This document shows, piece after piece, positions 27,296-35,137 of a DNA stretch of 58,162 nucleotides. The DNA is from Gemmatimonadota bacterium. GTDB lineage: Bacteria; Gemmatimonadota; Gemmatimonadetes; Longimicrobiales; Gaopeijiaceae. How positions within the stretch are numbered: the first letter of the stretch is position 1; each line of letters begins with the position of its first letter. The stretch is taken from NCBI GenBank assembly GCA_022561145.1, contig JADFRS010000003.1:1-58162 (forward strand). The letters run 5' to 3'. The notes under the pieces were generated by a model. The model ran no database searches and was not told where the DNA came from. It worked only from the letters and a program-made list of their open reading frames with translations. Made by a program: the position numbers and the translations under genes.

Positions 27296-28053
27296 TGGAT
27301 GGAGCTCTGCTCACAGCGCAATCGGTTGGAAAGTCGTTCTGGCAGACGGAGGTTCTCAAGGCTGCCACACTTTGGTGCGACGCGGGGTGCATCACCGCAC
27401 TCATGGGGCGCAACGGATCCGGGAAGTCCACGCTCCTCAAGATTGCGGCCGGACGACTTCGCGCGGACTACGGCGTGGTCCACTTCGCAGGCGAGGTTTT
27501 CGAGCGGCCACGGGCGCGCGCGTTGGTCCGCAGGGGTCTGTTCTATCTCGCGGACCGGGGGCTGCTGTCCAATGTGGGCACGGTGCGTGACCACCTCGAG
27601 GTGATGTGCCGGTGCTTCGGTACCGGTGGACTTGAAGAAACCGCCGAAAACCTGGGCATCTCCCACGTTCTGGATGTGAGGACGCATAAGATTTCCGGAG
27701 GAGAGCGGCGTCGGGCCGAGCTCGTGATGATGCTCTTACGAAAGCCCACCTGCGTGTTGGCGGACGAGCCCATGGCCGGCCTCACACCCAGCGACCGCGT
27801 CGTGGTGGCCGAGGCGCTTCGCACGTTGGCCCGTGCCGGCGCCGGTATCGTCGTGACGGGTCACGACGTGCCCGACCTGTTCGAGGTTGCCGATCACGTG
27901 ACTTGGATGACCGCAGGCACGACGCACCAGATCGGGACGCCCACGGAGGCGCGCAGGCACGATCAGTTCGTGCGGGAGTACCTGGGCCCAGGTGGTGCGC
28001 TGGGCGCCTCAGTACCGGAACACAACCTTCACGGTGTCAGTGAGGGCGAATAA
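27295..28053 (+). CDS. ABC transporter ATP-binding protein
   Basis: A 252-aa ABC ATPase with Walker A GRNGSGKST (residues 38-46), signature ISGGERRR (about 133-140), Walker B CVLADEP and the H-loop TGHDV. The closest type is the drug- or lipopolysaccharide-export ATPases (LptB/CcmA-like). There is no permease beside it, only the small membrane protein overlapping upstream. The C-terminal 20 residues overlap the convergent M55 gene by 25 bases. Confidence 0.9.
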   Translation: MDGALLTAQSVGKSFWQTEVLKAATLWCDAGCITALMGRNGSGKSTLLKIAAGRLRADYGVVHFAGEVFERPRARALVRRGLFYLADRGLLSNVGTVRDHLEVMCRCFGTGGLEETAENLGISHVLDVRTHKISGGERRRAELVMMLLRKPTCVLADEPMAGLTPSDRVVVAEALRTLARAGAGIVVTGHDVPDLFEVADHVTWMTAGTTHQIGTPTEARRHDQFVREYLGPGGALGASVPEHNLHGVSEGE

Positions 28054-28967
28054 CTCGTAATGAACTCCAGGAATCGGGAGACCTCGAGCATGTCCCGACC
28101 GGTGAACCCGATCGTGTGCGAGTCCAGGCGATCCACTCCAGGCAGATAGCCGAGTAGTTCGACCGGCCTGTAGTTCTTGAAGCCGACCTCCACACGGATC
28201 GGCCCGTCGAGGCGGTACGGCGTAAACTCGGCTCGCCTGCGTATCCCTGCCGCGACCTTCTCGCCGATCAGCTTGTAAGCGGCGTCGGGGACCATCGTGA
28301 GAGCGGAGTGGAACCCATAACTCCACTTCACGACCGCGCCTTCGATGTCACCCAGAAGTCCCTGGGCCTCTTCGATGATCGCGTCATCGCCCGAGATCAT
28401 GACCACCGGCACCCCGAAGTGGCCCGCGATGGCCGCGTTTATCCCTGCCTCCGGCACGTCGATGCCGTTCAACCGGACGGCAGTAAGGTTGGCGCTGGAC
28501 ATCGTGTGGGCTCGTACGCCCTTGGTGTTCGTCGTGCTCGAGTGATACCCGAGGAAGATGGCGACGTCGAAGGACTCGTCGATCCCTTGCATCATCATGA
28601 GTGGGCGAGGCCATGACCGCACCACGAGGATGTCGTTCGCGAATCGCTCCAAGAGCAGATTTTGTCCGTTGCCGTGGGAATCACTCACCACGATCCGGCT
28701 AGCGCCCGCCTCGCGCGCCGCATCGATCGCCGCGTTCACTTCTGCGGTCATGAACTCCCTGAACCGGCCGTACTCGAATCCGGACGGTCCGAGTTGTTCG
28801 CTGGTCACCACCCCTACGACGCCTTCCATGTCCGCGGAGATGTAAACGCTGAGCCCGTCCTGAGCCGTCAGGCCCAAAGGCCAGGCAAGGGCAGCGATGA
28901 GAGCGATACCGATGGAGCGGCCGGACAAACGGTGGTTCGTGGGCTCTTGTGGATTACGATGTGTCAT
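28029..28967 (-). CDS. M55 family D-aminopeptidase (DppA type), secreted
   Basis: A 312-aa zinc aminopeptidase of family M55, whose DppA member cleaves D-Ala peptides. By comparison with DppA the metal ligands are Asp46 and Glu48 in SADMEG, His98 in DSHGN, His142 in GYHSS and Glu173 in VPEAGINA, with His154 as the likely active-site histidine. A signal peptide (IALIAALAWPLGLTA) indicates a periplasmic protein, unlike cytoplasmic DppA. It probably recycles D-amino-acid peptides, for example from peptidoglycan. Its start overlaps the stop of the nitronate monooxygenase gene upstream, so they share a transcript. Confidence 0.92.
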   Translation of the reverse strand: MTHRNPQEPTNHRLSGRSIGIALIAALAWPLGLTAQDGLSVYISADMEGVVGVVTSEQLGPSGFEYGRFREFMTAEVNAAIDAAREAGASRIVVSDSHGNGQNLLLERFANDILVVRSWPRPLMMMQGIDESFDVAIFLGYHSSTTNTKGVRAHTMSSANLTAVRLNGIDVPEAGINAAIAGHFGVPVVMISGDDAIIEEAQGLLGDIEGAVVKWSYGFHSALTMVPDAAYKLIGEKVAAGIRRRAEFTPYRLDGPIRVEVGFKNYRPVELLGYLPGVDRLDSHTIGFTGRDMLEVSRFLEFITSYSPSLTP

Positions 28968-29980
28968 GCGATCACCCTTTGTTGGTGTTCACCTGCGGCT
29001 TCCGCGAAGCTACGGATCACCTCCGCGGTGGGAAGGATCTCGTGGATCCCCGCGACACTCTTACCTGCCCCCCAATATTCGAGCGATCCGCCGGTTTCCT
29101 GCGAGGCGCGCTTGAGCTGCCAAAGAGACTTTAGCGCGAATATCGTGCGCATCCAGTGCTTGGTACGGCCGCCTCGAAGCATGCGGCGGGCAATAGGTCC
29201 GGCCTTGAGGCCCATACGCCTCACCGATGGAGTGTCGATCACTGCGACGGGCACCCCACTGATACGCTCAGTGAGCACGATGTCGGACTCATCCGAACGG
29301 ACGATGGCATCCTTGTAGGCCTGCTTGGCGGTGCACTCCTCGGTCGCGATGAAGCGCGTACCCATCTGGACACCGGCATAACCCATGCGGAGCGCACGAA
29401 CGAAGTCGTCCGGAGTGCCCACACCGCCCGCGCACATGACCGGCAGCCCGAGGTCGCCCACCTGATGGAGCAGTTCCTGGGGTCCGAGCGGACCGGCGTG
29501 GCCACCCGCTTCACTGTTCACGCCGATGAGCCCGTCCACCCCGCAGTCGGCGCCTTTTTGAGCCCATTTGCGCTCGGTCACGTCGTGATAGACGAGCCCG
29601 CCCACCTCGTGGGCCTTTCGGGCCACCCAGTCGGGTTTACCCAGCGACGTGATGAACAGGCGGATGCCTTCTTCGATCGCGATGTCGACCCAGCTCTCCA
29701 TTATTTTCCGGTACTTCTGGGAGGACTGTTCGATCAGGGCGTTCATGCCCACGGGCTTGTCCGTGAGCGACTTGATGTACCTGAGTCCCTCGCGGAAGTC
29801 GTAGCCGTGCACGTACGTCAGCGAAATGGGTTGGAGAATGCCGATGCCACCCGCCTCCGAAGCGGCCGCGACCAGCTCGGGATTGCTGCATGGATACATC
29901 GCGCCGCAAATGAGGGGATAGTCGACCCCGACGGCGCTCGTGAAGGCCGTGTCGAGCAGACTTCTGGGCTGTTCGCTCAC
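28964..29980 (-). CDS. Nitronate monooxygenase (2-nitropropane dioxygenase-like)
   Basis: A 338-aa FMN-dependent TIM-barrel enzyme of the nitronate monooxygenase family, which oxidises alkyl nitronates. Marks include VDYPLICGAMYPCSNPELVAA at the N-terminus, SEAGGHAG in the middle, and CAGGVGTPDDFVRALRMG with GVQMGTRF for phosphate binding of FMN. The GTG at 29980 overlaps the stop of the hotdog gene (GTGA). The frame is open upstream to 30103, but that part is the shadow of the hotdog gene. Some family members are enoyl-reductase-like, so the true substrate is open. Confidence 0.88.
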   Translation of the reverse strand: MSEQPRSLLDTAFTSAVGVDYPLICGAMYPCSNPELVAAASEAGGIGILQPISLTYVHGYDFREGLRYIKSLTDKPVGMNALIEQSSQKYRKIMESWVDIAIEEGIRLFITSLGKPDWVARKAHEVGGLVYHDVTERKWAQKGADCGVDGLIGVNSEAGGHAGPLGPQELLHQVGDLGLPVMCAGGVGTPDDFVRALRMGYAGVQMGTRFIATEECTAKQAYKDAIVRSDESDIVLTERISGVPVAVIDTPSVRRMGLKAGPIARRMLRGGRTKHWMRTIFALKSLWQLKRASQETGGSLEYWGAGKSVAGIHEILPTAEVIRSFAEAAGEHQQRVIA

Positions 29981-30462
29981 GTGAGTGGCGCCAACCGCCA
30001 GGTCGCTGTCGTCGTGGACACTGTGTCGCCTTCGGCATCCTTCACGACCGCGACGACCTGAAGGTCGGTGTCTTGAATGACCTCGGGCAGCTCGCATGTG
30101 CACTCCGCCACCAAGCGGCCTCGTGCCTTCTTGGTGAAGTCGGTCGCCAGGTTGACGACGATCCCCCTGATCGTGGAGGGCAGCAGGGTGGACATAGCCA
30201 GCCCGCTCGTGAACTCACCGAGGTTGACCAGGGCTACGGCGTGGACCGAGTTCAAATGATTCCGGATGCCCCGGCGTTCTTTAAGGACGACACGGGCGAA
30301 GCCGGGGCGCAACTCCTCGACGGCGGCCCCCAGAGCGCCCGTGTACGGCACCATCCGTCCCATGAGCCGGTTGAACAGCCAGCGTCCGCCCGGCAATCCG
30401 GCAAGCCGCTCCCACAGGGCTCGAATCCGAGCGCCCGGCGATTCGTGTTGTCGTGGACTCAT
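29977..30462 (-). CDS. Hotdog-fold thioesterase-like protein (DUF4442 type)
   Basis: A 161-aa hotdog-fold protein of the PaaI/DUF4442 thioesterase group. The core helix motif NHLNSVHAVALVNLGEFTSG and the strand STIRGIVVNLATDFTKKARG match the family. Its substrate is probably an acyl-CoA, but no specificity is visible. The ATG at 30462 is chosen because homology starts there. It is first in a three-gene operon with the monooxygenase and the M55 peptidase, on the minus strand. Confidence 0.82.
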   Translation of the reverse strand: MSPRQHESPGARIRALWERLAGLPGGRWLFNRLMGRMVPYTGALGAAVEELRPGFARVVLKERRGIRNHLNSVHAVALVNLGEFTSGLAMSTLLPSTIRGIVVNLATDFTKKARGRLVAECTCELPEVIQDTDLQVVAVVKDAEGDTVSTTTATWRLAPLT

Positions 30463-30572
30463 CGCGGGCTGAACCGATGCGCGTGCTCTTTCAGTGGCAT
30501 GCCGGGAATCTATGGGTTCGCGGGTTGGACAGCCTAGCCCTCGACCGTCACTTTCCCAGGGAAGGAGAATCA

Positions 30573-30752
30573 ATGGTCCTCGAAATGCGTATGGAGTGTG
30601 AGAAGTGCGGAGCCTCGCTCACGGAAACCGGCGAGGCCCGAATATGCAGTTATGAATGCACCTTCTGCACGAGTTGCGCCGAAGACATGGCGGAGACCTG
30701 CCCCAATTGTGGCGGCGAACTGGTGGCGCGGCCTCGTAGGTCGAAGGGGTAA
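30573..30752 (+). CDS. DUF1272 zinc-finger protein
   Basis: A 59-aa protein with eight cysteines in the pattern CEKC, CSYECTFCTSC, CPNC, matching DUF1272 (small zinc-binding proteins of unknown role). The ATG at 30573 has a GGAG site 6 bases upstream. It lies five bases before the next small gene, suggesting a two-gene operon. Confidence 0.85.
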   Translation: MVLEMRMECEKCGASLTETGEARICSYECTFCTSCAEDMAETCPNCGGELVARPRRSKG

Positions 30753-30757
30753 GCGGC

Positions 30758-31069
30758 ATGGACATCCACATTGGCATTCAGGTCGGGTCGGTCGTATCGA
30801 TCTTGGCCAACCTGATGTATGCGAGCTATCGCAGCTCCGGGAAGTTCGGCTTCGGCCGACTACTGTCGTTCTGGACCGGTTTTCCGGTGACCCTGTGCAT
30901 CGCCATGGTCATTCCCGCTCGACCCCCCCGTCGCGAGTTGGCCGACGATGAAGACGAGCTTCTCGCGGAAATCCGGCGCGACCGGGCCCAACGGCTCATA
31001 GCCGAGCGAGTCGCCGCCAAGGCGGTTGACTATGAGGCCGCCGACAGCGAGGCCGACGCCCCCACGTAA
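30758..31069 (+). CDS. Small membrane protein with charged coiled tail
   Basis: A 103-aa protein with two hydrophobic segments (about residues 5-22 and 35-52) and a charged C-terminal tail predicted to be helical (DDEDELLAEIRRDRAQRL). The family is not recognised. It is co-directional with the DUF1272 gene, with a 5-base gap, and precedes the sigma-factor operon by 57 bases. Confidence 0.65.
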   Translation: MDIHIGIQVGSVVSILANLMYASYRSSGKFGFGRLLSFWTGFPVTLCIAMVIPARPPRRELADDEDELLAEIRRDRAQRLIAERVAAKAVDYEAADSEADAPT

Positions 31070-31126
31070 ACGCTTCCTCTCCCACCTGCATCTCTCACAC
31101 GATTCGGGGTGGAAACCGGAGAGACA

Positions 31127-31729
31127 GTGAGCGAAGAAGCCGAGCACTTGAACCTGACGAACGAGCTGGTTCGCAACGCGCAAACCGGCGACCGGCAGGC
31201 CTTCGAGCGGCTCATCAAGCTCCACTTTCAGCGGATCCACCGCTGGGCGCTGATCGGGACGGGTGATCCCGACGACGCCGACGACGTGACGCAGCGGGTC
31301 CTCATTCTGGTCCATCGCAAGCTCCGATCGTTTCGGGGTGACGCGGGCTTCGAATCCTGGCTCTACCGCATTACGAGCAACGCGGTTGGAGAGCTGTTCC
31401 GGAAGCGGAAGTCCAGGAGACGCGCGATGGATCGCTACGAGGCATCTGGAGTGAGGGCAGAGATTACGGAGGCCACGGAGAGAGGGCTGGCGGAGCGCAT
31501 TGCCGACGATCAGGCGGCCGGTCTGATCACCACTTTCTTCGAGGGCCTGCCCACCAAGCAACGAGAGGTGTTCGACCTGGTCGAACTCCAAGGCCTCAAG
31601 GCCGGAGAGGTGGCCGAGTTGCTGGGCGTGGAGGCGAGCACGGTGCGCGTGCATCTGCTGCGTGCCCGACGGACCATCCGGTCCAAGGTTCTGGAGCAAC
31701 ACCCCGAGTTCGCGGAGGACTACCGATGA
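31127..31729 (+). CDS. ECF-type RNA polymerase sigma factor
   Basis: A 200-aa ECF sigma factor. Region 2 is visible as FERLIKLHFQRIHRWAL to DADDVTQRVLI and FRGDAGFESWLYRITSN; region 4 as LPTKQREVFDLVELQGLKAGE with the helix-turn-helix AELLGVEASTVRVHLLRAR. The GTG at 31127 is preferred because GGAGAG lies about 5 bases upstream; the GTG at 31109 is an alternative. The stop overlaps the next start (ATGA), so it is coupled to its anti-sigma factor. ECF factors respond to envelope or oxidative signals; the signal is unknown. Confidence 0.92.
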   Translation: MSEEAEHLNLTNELVRNAQTGDRQAFERLIKLHFQRIHRWALIGTGDPDDADDVTQRVLILVHRKLRSFRGDAGFESWLYRITSNAVGELFRKRKSRRRAMDRYEASGVRAEITEATERGLAERIADDQAAGLITTFFEGLPTKQREVFDLVELQGLKAGEVAELLGVEASTVRVHLLRARRTIRSKVLEQHPEFAEDYR

Positions 31730-32208
31730 TGCGTTGCGAGATCGCACGAGACAGGATTCTGGAAGCCGACCCGGCCGAACTGAGCAATGAGGTGACCGGT
31801 GACCTGGCCGAGCACCTCGAGACCTGTAGCGCTTGCCAGGCTCTGGCCGAGCGGGTGCTGGAGTCGGAGCGCACGTTGGCCGGAGCGATCACGGCCATGG
31901 AGCCCGGTCTCGACGTGGATGCGGCGTTGGCGCGGGTGCCGAGTGGCCAGGGGTGGGGGTCGGTGTGGGGTTGGAGACGAGCGGGGTTGGCCCTGCCTCT
32001 GGCTGCCGCGGCTGTGGCGGCGCTCGTGTTGCTGAAGCCGCCGGGCAATCCGGGTCAGGCCGTGGCCTTCGACCCGTCGTCGCCCGTGGTAGCGAGGGCC
32101 TTGGGATGGGATCGACCTTCGCCGGTGGTGCGAAGCATGAGCCACGCCAGCGTAGCGATCCTGCCGACGGAGAATCCGGACATCACCATCGTATGGTTCA
32201 TGAACTGA
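31726..32208 (+). CDS. Zinc-finger anti-sigma factor
   Basis: A 160-aa single-pass membrane protein with a zf-HC2 anti-sigma domain at residues 1-50; the H-x3-C-x2-C motif is HLETCSAC. One transmembrane helix (LALPLAAAAVAALVLL, about residues 87-103) is followed by a short periplasmic tail. Such ZAS proteins hold the cognate ECF factor inactive, here the product just upstream, whose stop overlaps this start. Confidence 0.9.
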   Translation: MMRCEIARDRILEADPAELSNEVTGDLAEHLETCSACQALAERVLESERTLAGAITAMEPGLDVDAALARVPSGQGWGSVWGWRRAGLALPLAAAAVAALVLLKPPGNPGQAVAFDPSSPVVARALGWDRPSPVVRSMSHASVAILPTENPDITIVWFMN

Positions 32209-32228
32209 TAAATACGGGAGGAATGAGA

Positions 32229-32900
32229 ATGGGTAAGGCGATTCTGTGCATGGCCGTGAGCGCGGTGCTCTTCGGCTGCCTGTGGGAGAGGGAGGTGGAG
32301 GTGCGCGTCTTCGAGCTCCAGCGGCTCGACCCAGGCGAGGTCATGGCGCTCATCGAGCCGTACGTGTATGCCGATCGCGAAGGGAATCCGGGTTACTTCA
32401 CCGTGACGGAAAACACACTAACCGTGCGGGAAATGCCTGAGAATCTGGCTCGCATCGCTGCCGTGTTGGAGCGCTTCGATACGCCGAGGTCGACGGTTGT
32501 GCTACACTTTCAGATCGTCGCGGCAAATGGCTACGAGGGTTCCGATCCGGAGATCGCGAGCGTGGAGCTGGAGCTTCGGAAGCTTCTCCGGTACCAGGGT
32601 TATAAACTGCTCGCGAGCACCATGCTCCAAGTCATGGAAGGCGAGGAGGCGACTCAGAGCGTCATCGCCAATGAGATGCCGCTCGAGATCCAGGTACACG
32701 TAGGCCTTGTCCGAGGAGAAGCGGTGGAATTGCAGGTGAATGTGATCACTCCCTGGGACCAGGTTCTCCAGACGGCGGTCAATCTACCAATGGGTAAGAC
32801 GGTGGTGTTGGGGACTGGTCGCAACACACCACTGGTTAGGGGGAGCCCAGCCGAAGATGACGGCGCCCTCATCCTCATCGTCACGGCCGAGATCTCCTAG
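32229..32900 (+). CDS. Secretin-N-domain lipoprotein
   Basis: A 223-aa lipoprotein (lipobox VLFGC) with a secretin N1/NolW-like domain: LDPGEVMALIEPYV, then LTVREMPENLARIAAVLERFD is the family beta-alpha-beta pattern of GspD/PilQ N-domains. The second half is beta-rich and unfamiliar. The ATG at 32229 is chosen because GGAGG is 7 bases upstream; an ATG at 32223 is too close to the site. The gene is 20 bases after the anti-sigma factor, so the ECF pair may control this envelope protein, or it may sense the envelope state. Confidence 0.75.
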   Translation: MGKAILCMAVSAVLFGCLWEREVEVRVFELQRLDPGEVMALIEPYVYADREGNPGYFTVTENTLTVREMPENLARIAAVLERFDTPRSTVVLHFQIVAANGYEGSDPEIASVELELRKLLRYQGYKLLASTMLQVMEGEEATQSVIANEMPLEIQVHVGLVRGEAVELQVNVITPWDQVLQTAVNLPMGKTVVLGTGRNTPLVRGSPAEDDGALILIVTAEIS

Positions 32901-32920
32901 GCAGTCACGACGAAGCACGC

Positions 32921-32951
32921 ATCCCTCGGGGTCCACCGGCCCCCGGGGGAT
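32921..32951 (+). terminator. Terminator-like hairpin after the ECF operon
   Basis: ATCCCTCGGGG (32921-32931) pairs with CCCCGGGGGAT (32941-32951) with one T-G pair and a 9-base loop, followed by a T-rich stretch (TTCGCGTTC). It sits 20 bases after the secretin-N gene and probably ends its transcript. Confidence 0.55.
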
Positions 32952-33068
32952 TTCGCGTTCATTCTGATGACGCCCGGGCCAAAAGAGCAGCCGAGCCATC
33001 TCCAGCACCCTCTCCTAAAGTGTTATTCTGTCGGACCCGGTTGGCTCTCCCATACCACGTCTTCGCCC

Positions 33069-34460
33069 ATGCACGTCGTCCGACAGATGATCCCGGGCCG
33101 CGAGGATCTCGCGACCATGGTCAAACTCGCCTTGCCGGTCGCGACCGTTCAGGTGGGTCTGATGTTCATGGGAGTGGTCGACACCATCATGGTAGGTCAC
33201 TACTCCGCAATCGACCTGGCGGCGGTGGCCTTGGGGAATATGTACTTCTTCACCGCCGCCGTCTTCGGCATGGGCACATTGTTCGTGCTCGATCCCACGG
33301 TGTCTCAGGCGCACGGCGCCGGCGATGAGGAGGCTGCGGCGAAGGCCATTCAGAGAGGCTTCGCGTTGGCCCTCGGCCTCGGCGTAATGGCTGCGGTGCT
33401 CCTTCTTCCAGTTCGCGCCGTTCTCACGGTTTTCCAGCAACCACCAGAGGTGATTCCCGTAGCCGCCGGATACGCTCTGGTGTCCATCCCCGGCGTGTTT
33501 CCATTCTACGCCTTCATCGTGCTGCGGCAGAGCCTTCAGGCCATGGGTCGCGTCGCCCCGATCTTTTGGACCATTTTGGTCACGAATTTGGCCAACGCCT
33601 TCCTAAACTGGGTGCTGATATACGGGCACCTGGGATTCCCGGAGATGGGCGCCGTGGGGACGGGATGGGCAACCACCGTGAGCCGGTGGCTCATGGCCCT
33701 TGGACTATTAGCCGTCGGATGGCCCATTCTCGGGCGCTACATTCGGCCGGTGCGCCAAGGTGTCTTCGAAGCCGTGGCGATCCTACGCATGCTGAGACTG
33801 GGCGCACCCATCGGCATGCACATGTTCCTGGAGTTCGGCGTGTTCGGCATCACCGCGCTGTTCATGGGCTGGATCGGCACGATCGCGGTCGCCAGCCACC
33901 AGGTGGCGCTCAACATGGCCGCTCTCACCTTCATGTTCTCGGTTGGTGTCACGCAGGCCTCTTCGGTGCTGGTCGGCCAGGCCGTGGGGGCGGGCGATCC
34001 GGGTCGTGCTCGCCGATCCGCCGGGGCCGGCCTGCTGTTGGCGACCGGTGTGATGTCTGTGACCGCGGTGGTGTTCCTGACGATTCCCGAAGCGCTGGCC
34101 CGCCTATACACCGACGACCCGGAAGTCATGGCGCTGGCGGCGCTCCTCATCCCCGTGGCGGGAGTCTTTCAGGTGGTGGACGGCCTCCAGGTGGTTGCAA
34201 CGGGTGTCCTCAGAGGTGTGGGCGATACGCTGGCGCCCATGCTTGTCGGTCTGCTCGGCTTCTGGCTGATCGGCCTCCCGATCGGCTACTGGCTCGGGTT
34301 CGGACGTGACTGGGGAGCGGTCGGACTGTGGTGGGGACTCGCCGCAGGCCTGGGTGCGGTGGCCCTCTTCCTGCTCATCAGGGTCAGAGTGCGTTTCGGA
34401 CAGGACCTTCGACGGCTGACGGTGGACGATGAAGAGCCTGCATTATTTTCACCGGGTTGA
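33069..34460 (+). CDS. MATE family efflux transporter
   Basis: A 463-aa MATE (NorM-type) multidrug/cation antiporter with about twelve hydrophobic helices. Typical segments are PVATVQVGLMFMGVVDTIMVG near the N-terminus and GLRAMGRVAPIF-like and GVLRGVGDTLAPMLVG repeats. It probably exports cationic organic compounds in exchange for H+ or Na+. The ATG at 33069 matches the family's N-terminus; the frame is open upstream to 32967 without homology. Confidence 0.92.
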   Translation: MHVVRQMIPGREDLATMVKLALPVATVQVGLMFMGVVDTIMVGHYSAIDLAAVALGNMYFFTAAVFGMGTLFVLDPTVSQAHGAGDEEAAAKAIQRGFALALGLGVMAAVLLLPVRAVLTVFQQPPEVIPVAAGYALVSIPGVFPFYAFIVLRQSLQAMGRVAPIFWTILVTNLANAFLNWVLIYGHLGFPEMGAVGTGWATTVSRWLMALGLLAVGWPILGRYIRPVRQGVFEAVAILRMLRLGAPIGMHMFLEFGVFGITALFMGWIGTIAVASHQVALNMAALTFMFSVGVTQASSVLVGQAVGAGDPGRARRSAGAGLLLATGVMSVTAVVFLTIPEALARLYTDDPEVMALAALLIPVAGVFQVVDGLQVVATGVLRGVGDTLAPMLVGLLGFWLIGLPIGYWLGFGRDWGAVGLWWGLAAGLGAVALFLLIRVRVRFGQDLRRLTVDDEEPALFSPG

Positions 34461-34502
34461 GGGTCGGGCAACACACGAAACCAGGCGGGGCAGTGGGGGT
34501 AT

Positions 34503-35123
34503 GTGCGAATCATGCGGCGCTTACCTCTCTTCCCCCTTCCGATCGTGCTCTTTCCGGGAGCCGTCACCTCGTTGCACGTATTCGAGCCCCGTTATCGCCG
34601 AATGCTGAAGGACGCGCTCGACTCGGACGAGCGCTTCGGGATCATCTTCCAGGACCCGGATAGCTCGGATGATTTCCACATCGAAGAAGGTAGTGTGGGC
34701 ACGCTGGTCGTGATCGAGAAGGCTCGACCGCTATCCGATGGTGGCTCGCTCATCCTCGTGCGTGGGGATTCACGATTCACGATCGTCGACGGCATCGAAT
34801 CCGAAACACCCTACCACGAGGCTTTGGTGGAGGTCTACGAAGACGAGGGGGCCCGCGAGCGCGACGCCCTGATGAATAGGCGCTACGATACGCTACAGCG
34901 CTTCAATGGTGTGGTGAGATGTCTCTCGGGAGAGTGTGGTGAGTGCCCTCCATTCGACGTGAACCGCGAACTCGCTTTCCAGCTTGCTCCCGCGATTCAG
35001 ATCGACCCCGTCTGGCAACAGTCGCTATTGGAGCTGCGCCATGAGGGTGACCGCCTGGAACGGCTCGACGCGGTGTTACAGGCTGCCCTGGACCAGCAAA
35101 CAGAGGATGTTCCGGCAGACTGA
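34503..35123 (+). CDS. Lon substrate-binding-domain protein (LON_sub_bdg)
   Basis: A 206-aa stand-alone version of the Lon N-terminal domain. The start RLPLFPLPIVLFPGAVTSLHVFEPRYRRML is the usual signature. There is no ATPase or protease domain, as is common for this free-standing family, whose role is unknown. The GTG at 34503 follows GGGGG; an ATG at 34512 is possible. It ends convergently with the M16-type gene. Confidence 0.88.
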   Translation: MRIMRRLPLFPLPIVLFPGAVTSLHVFEPRYRRMLKDALDSDERFGIIFQDPDSSDDFHIEEGSVGTLVVIEKARPLSDGGSLILVRGDSRFTIVDGIESETPYHEALVEVYEDEGARERDALMNRRYDTLQRFNGVVRCLSGECGECPPFDVNRELAFQLAPAIQIDPVWQQSLLELRHEGDRLERLDAVLQAALDQQTEDVPAD

Positions 35124-35137
35124 CCGGGCCCGACCCT

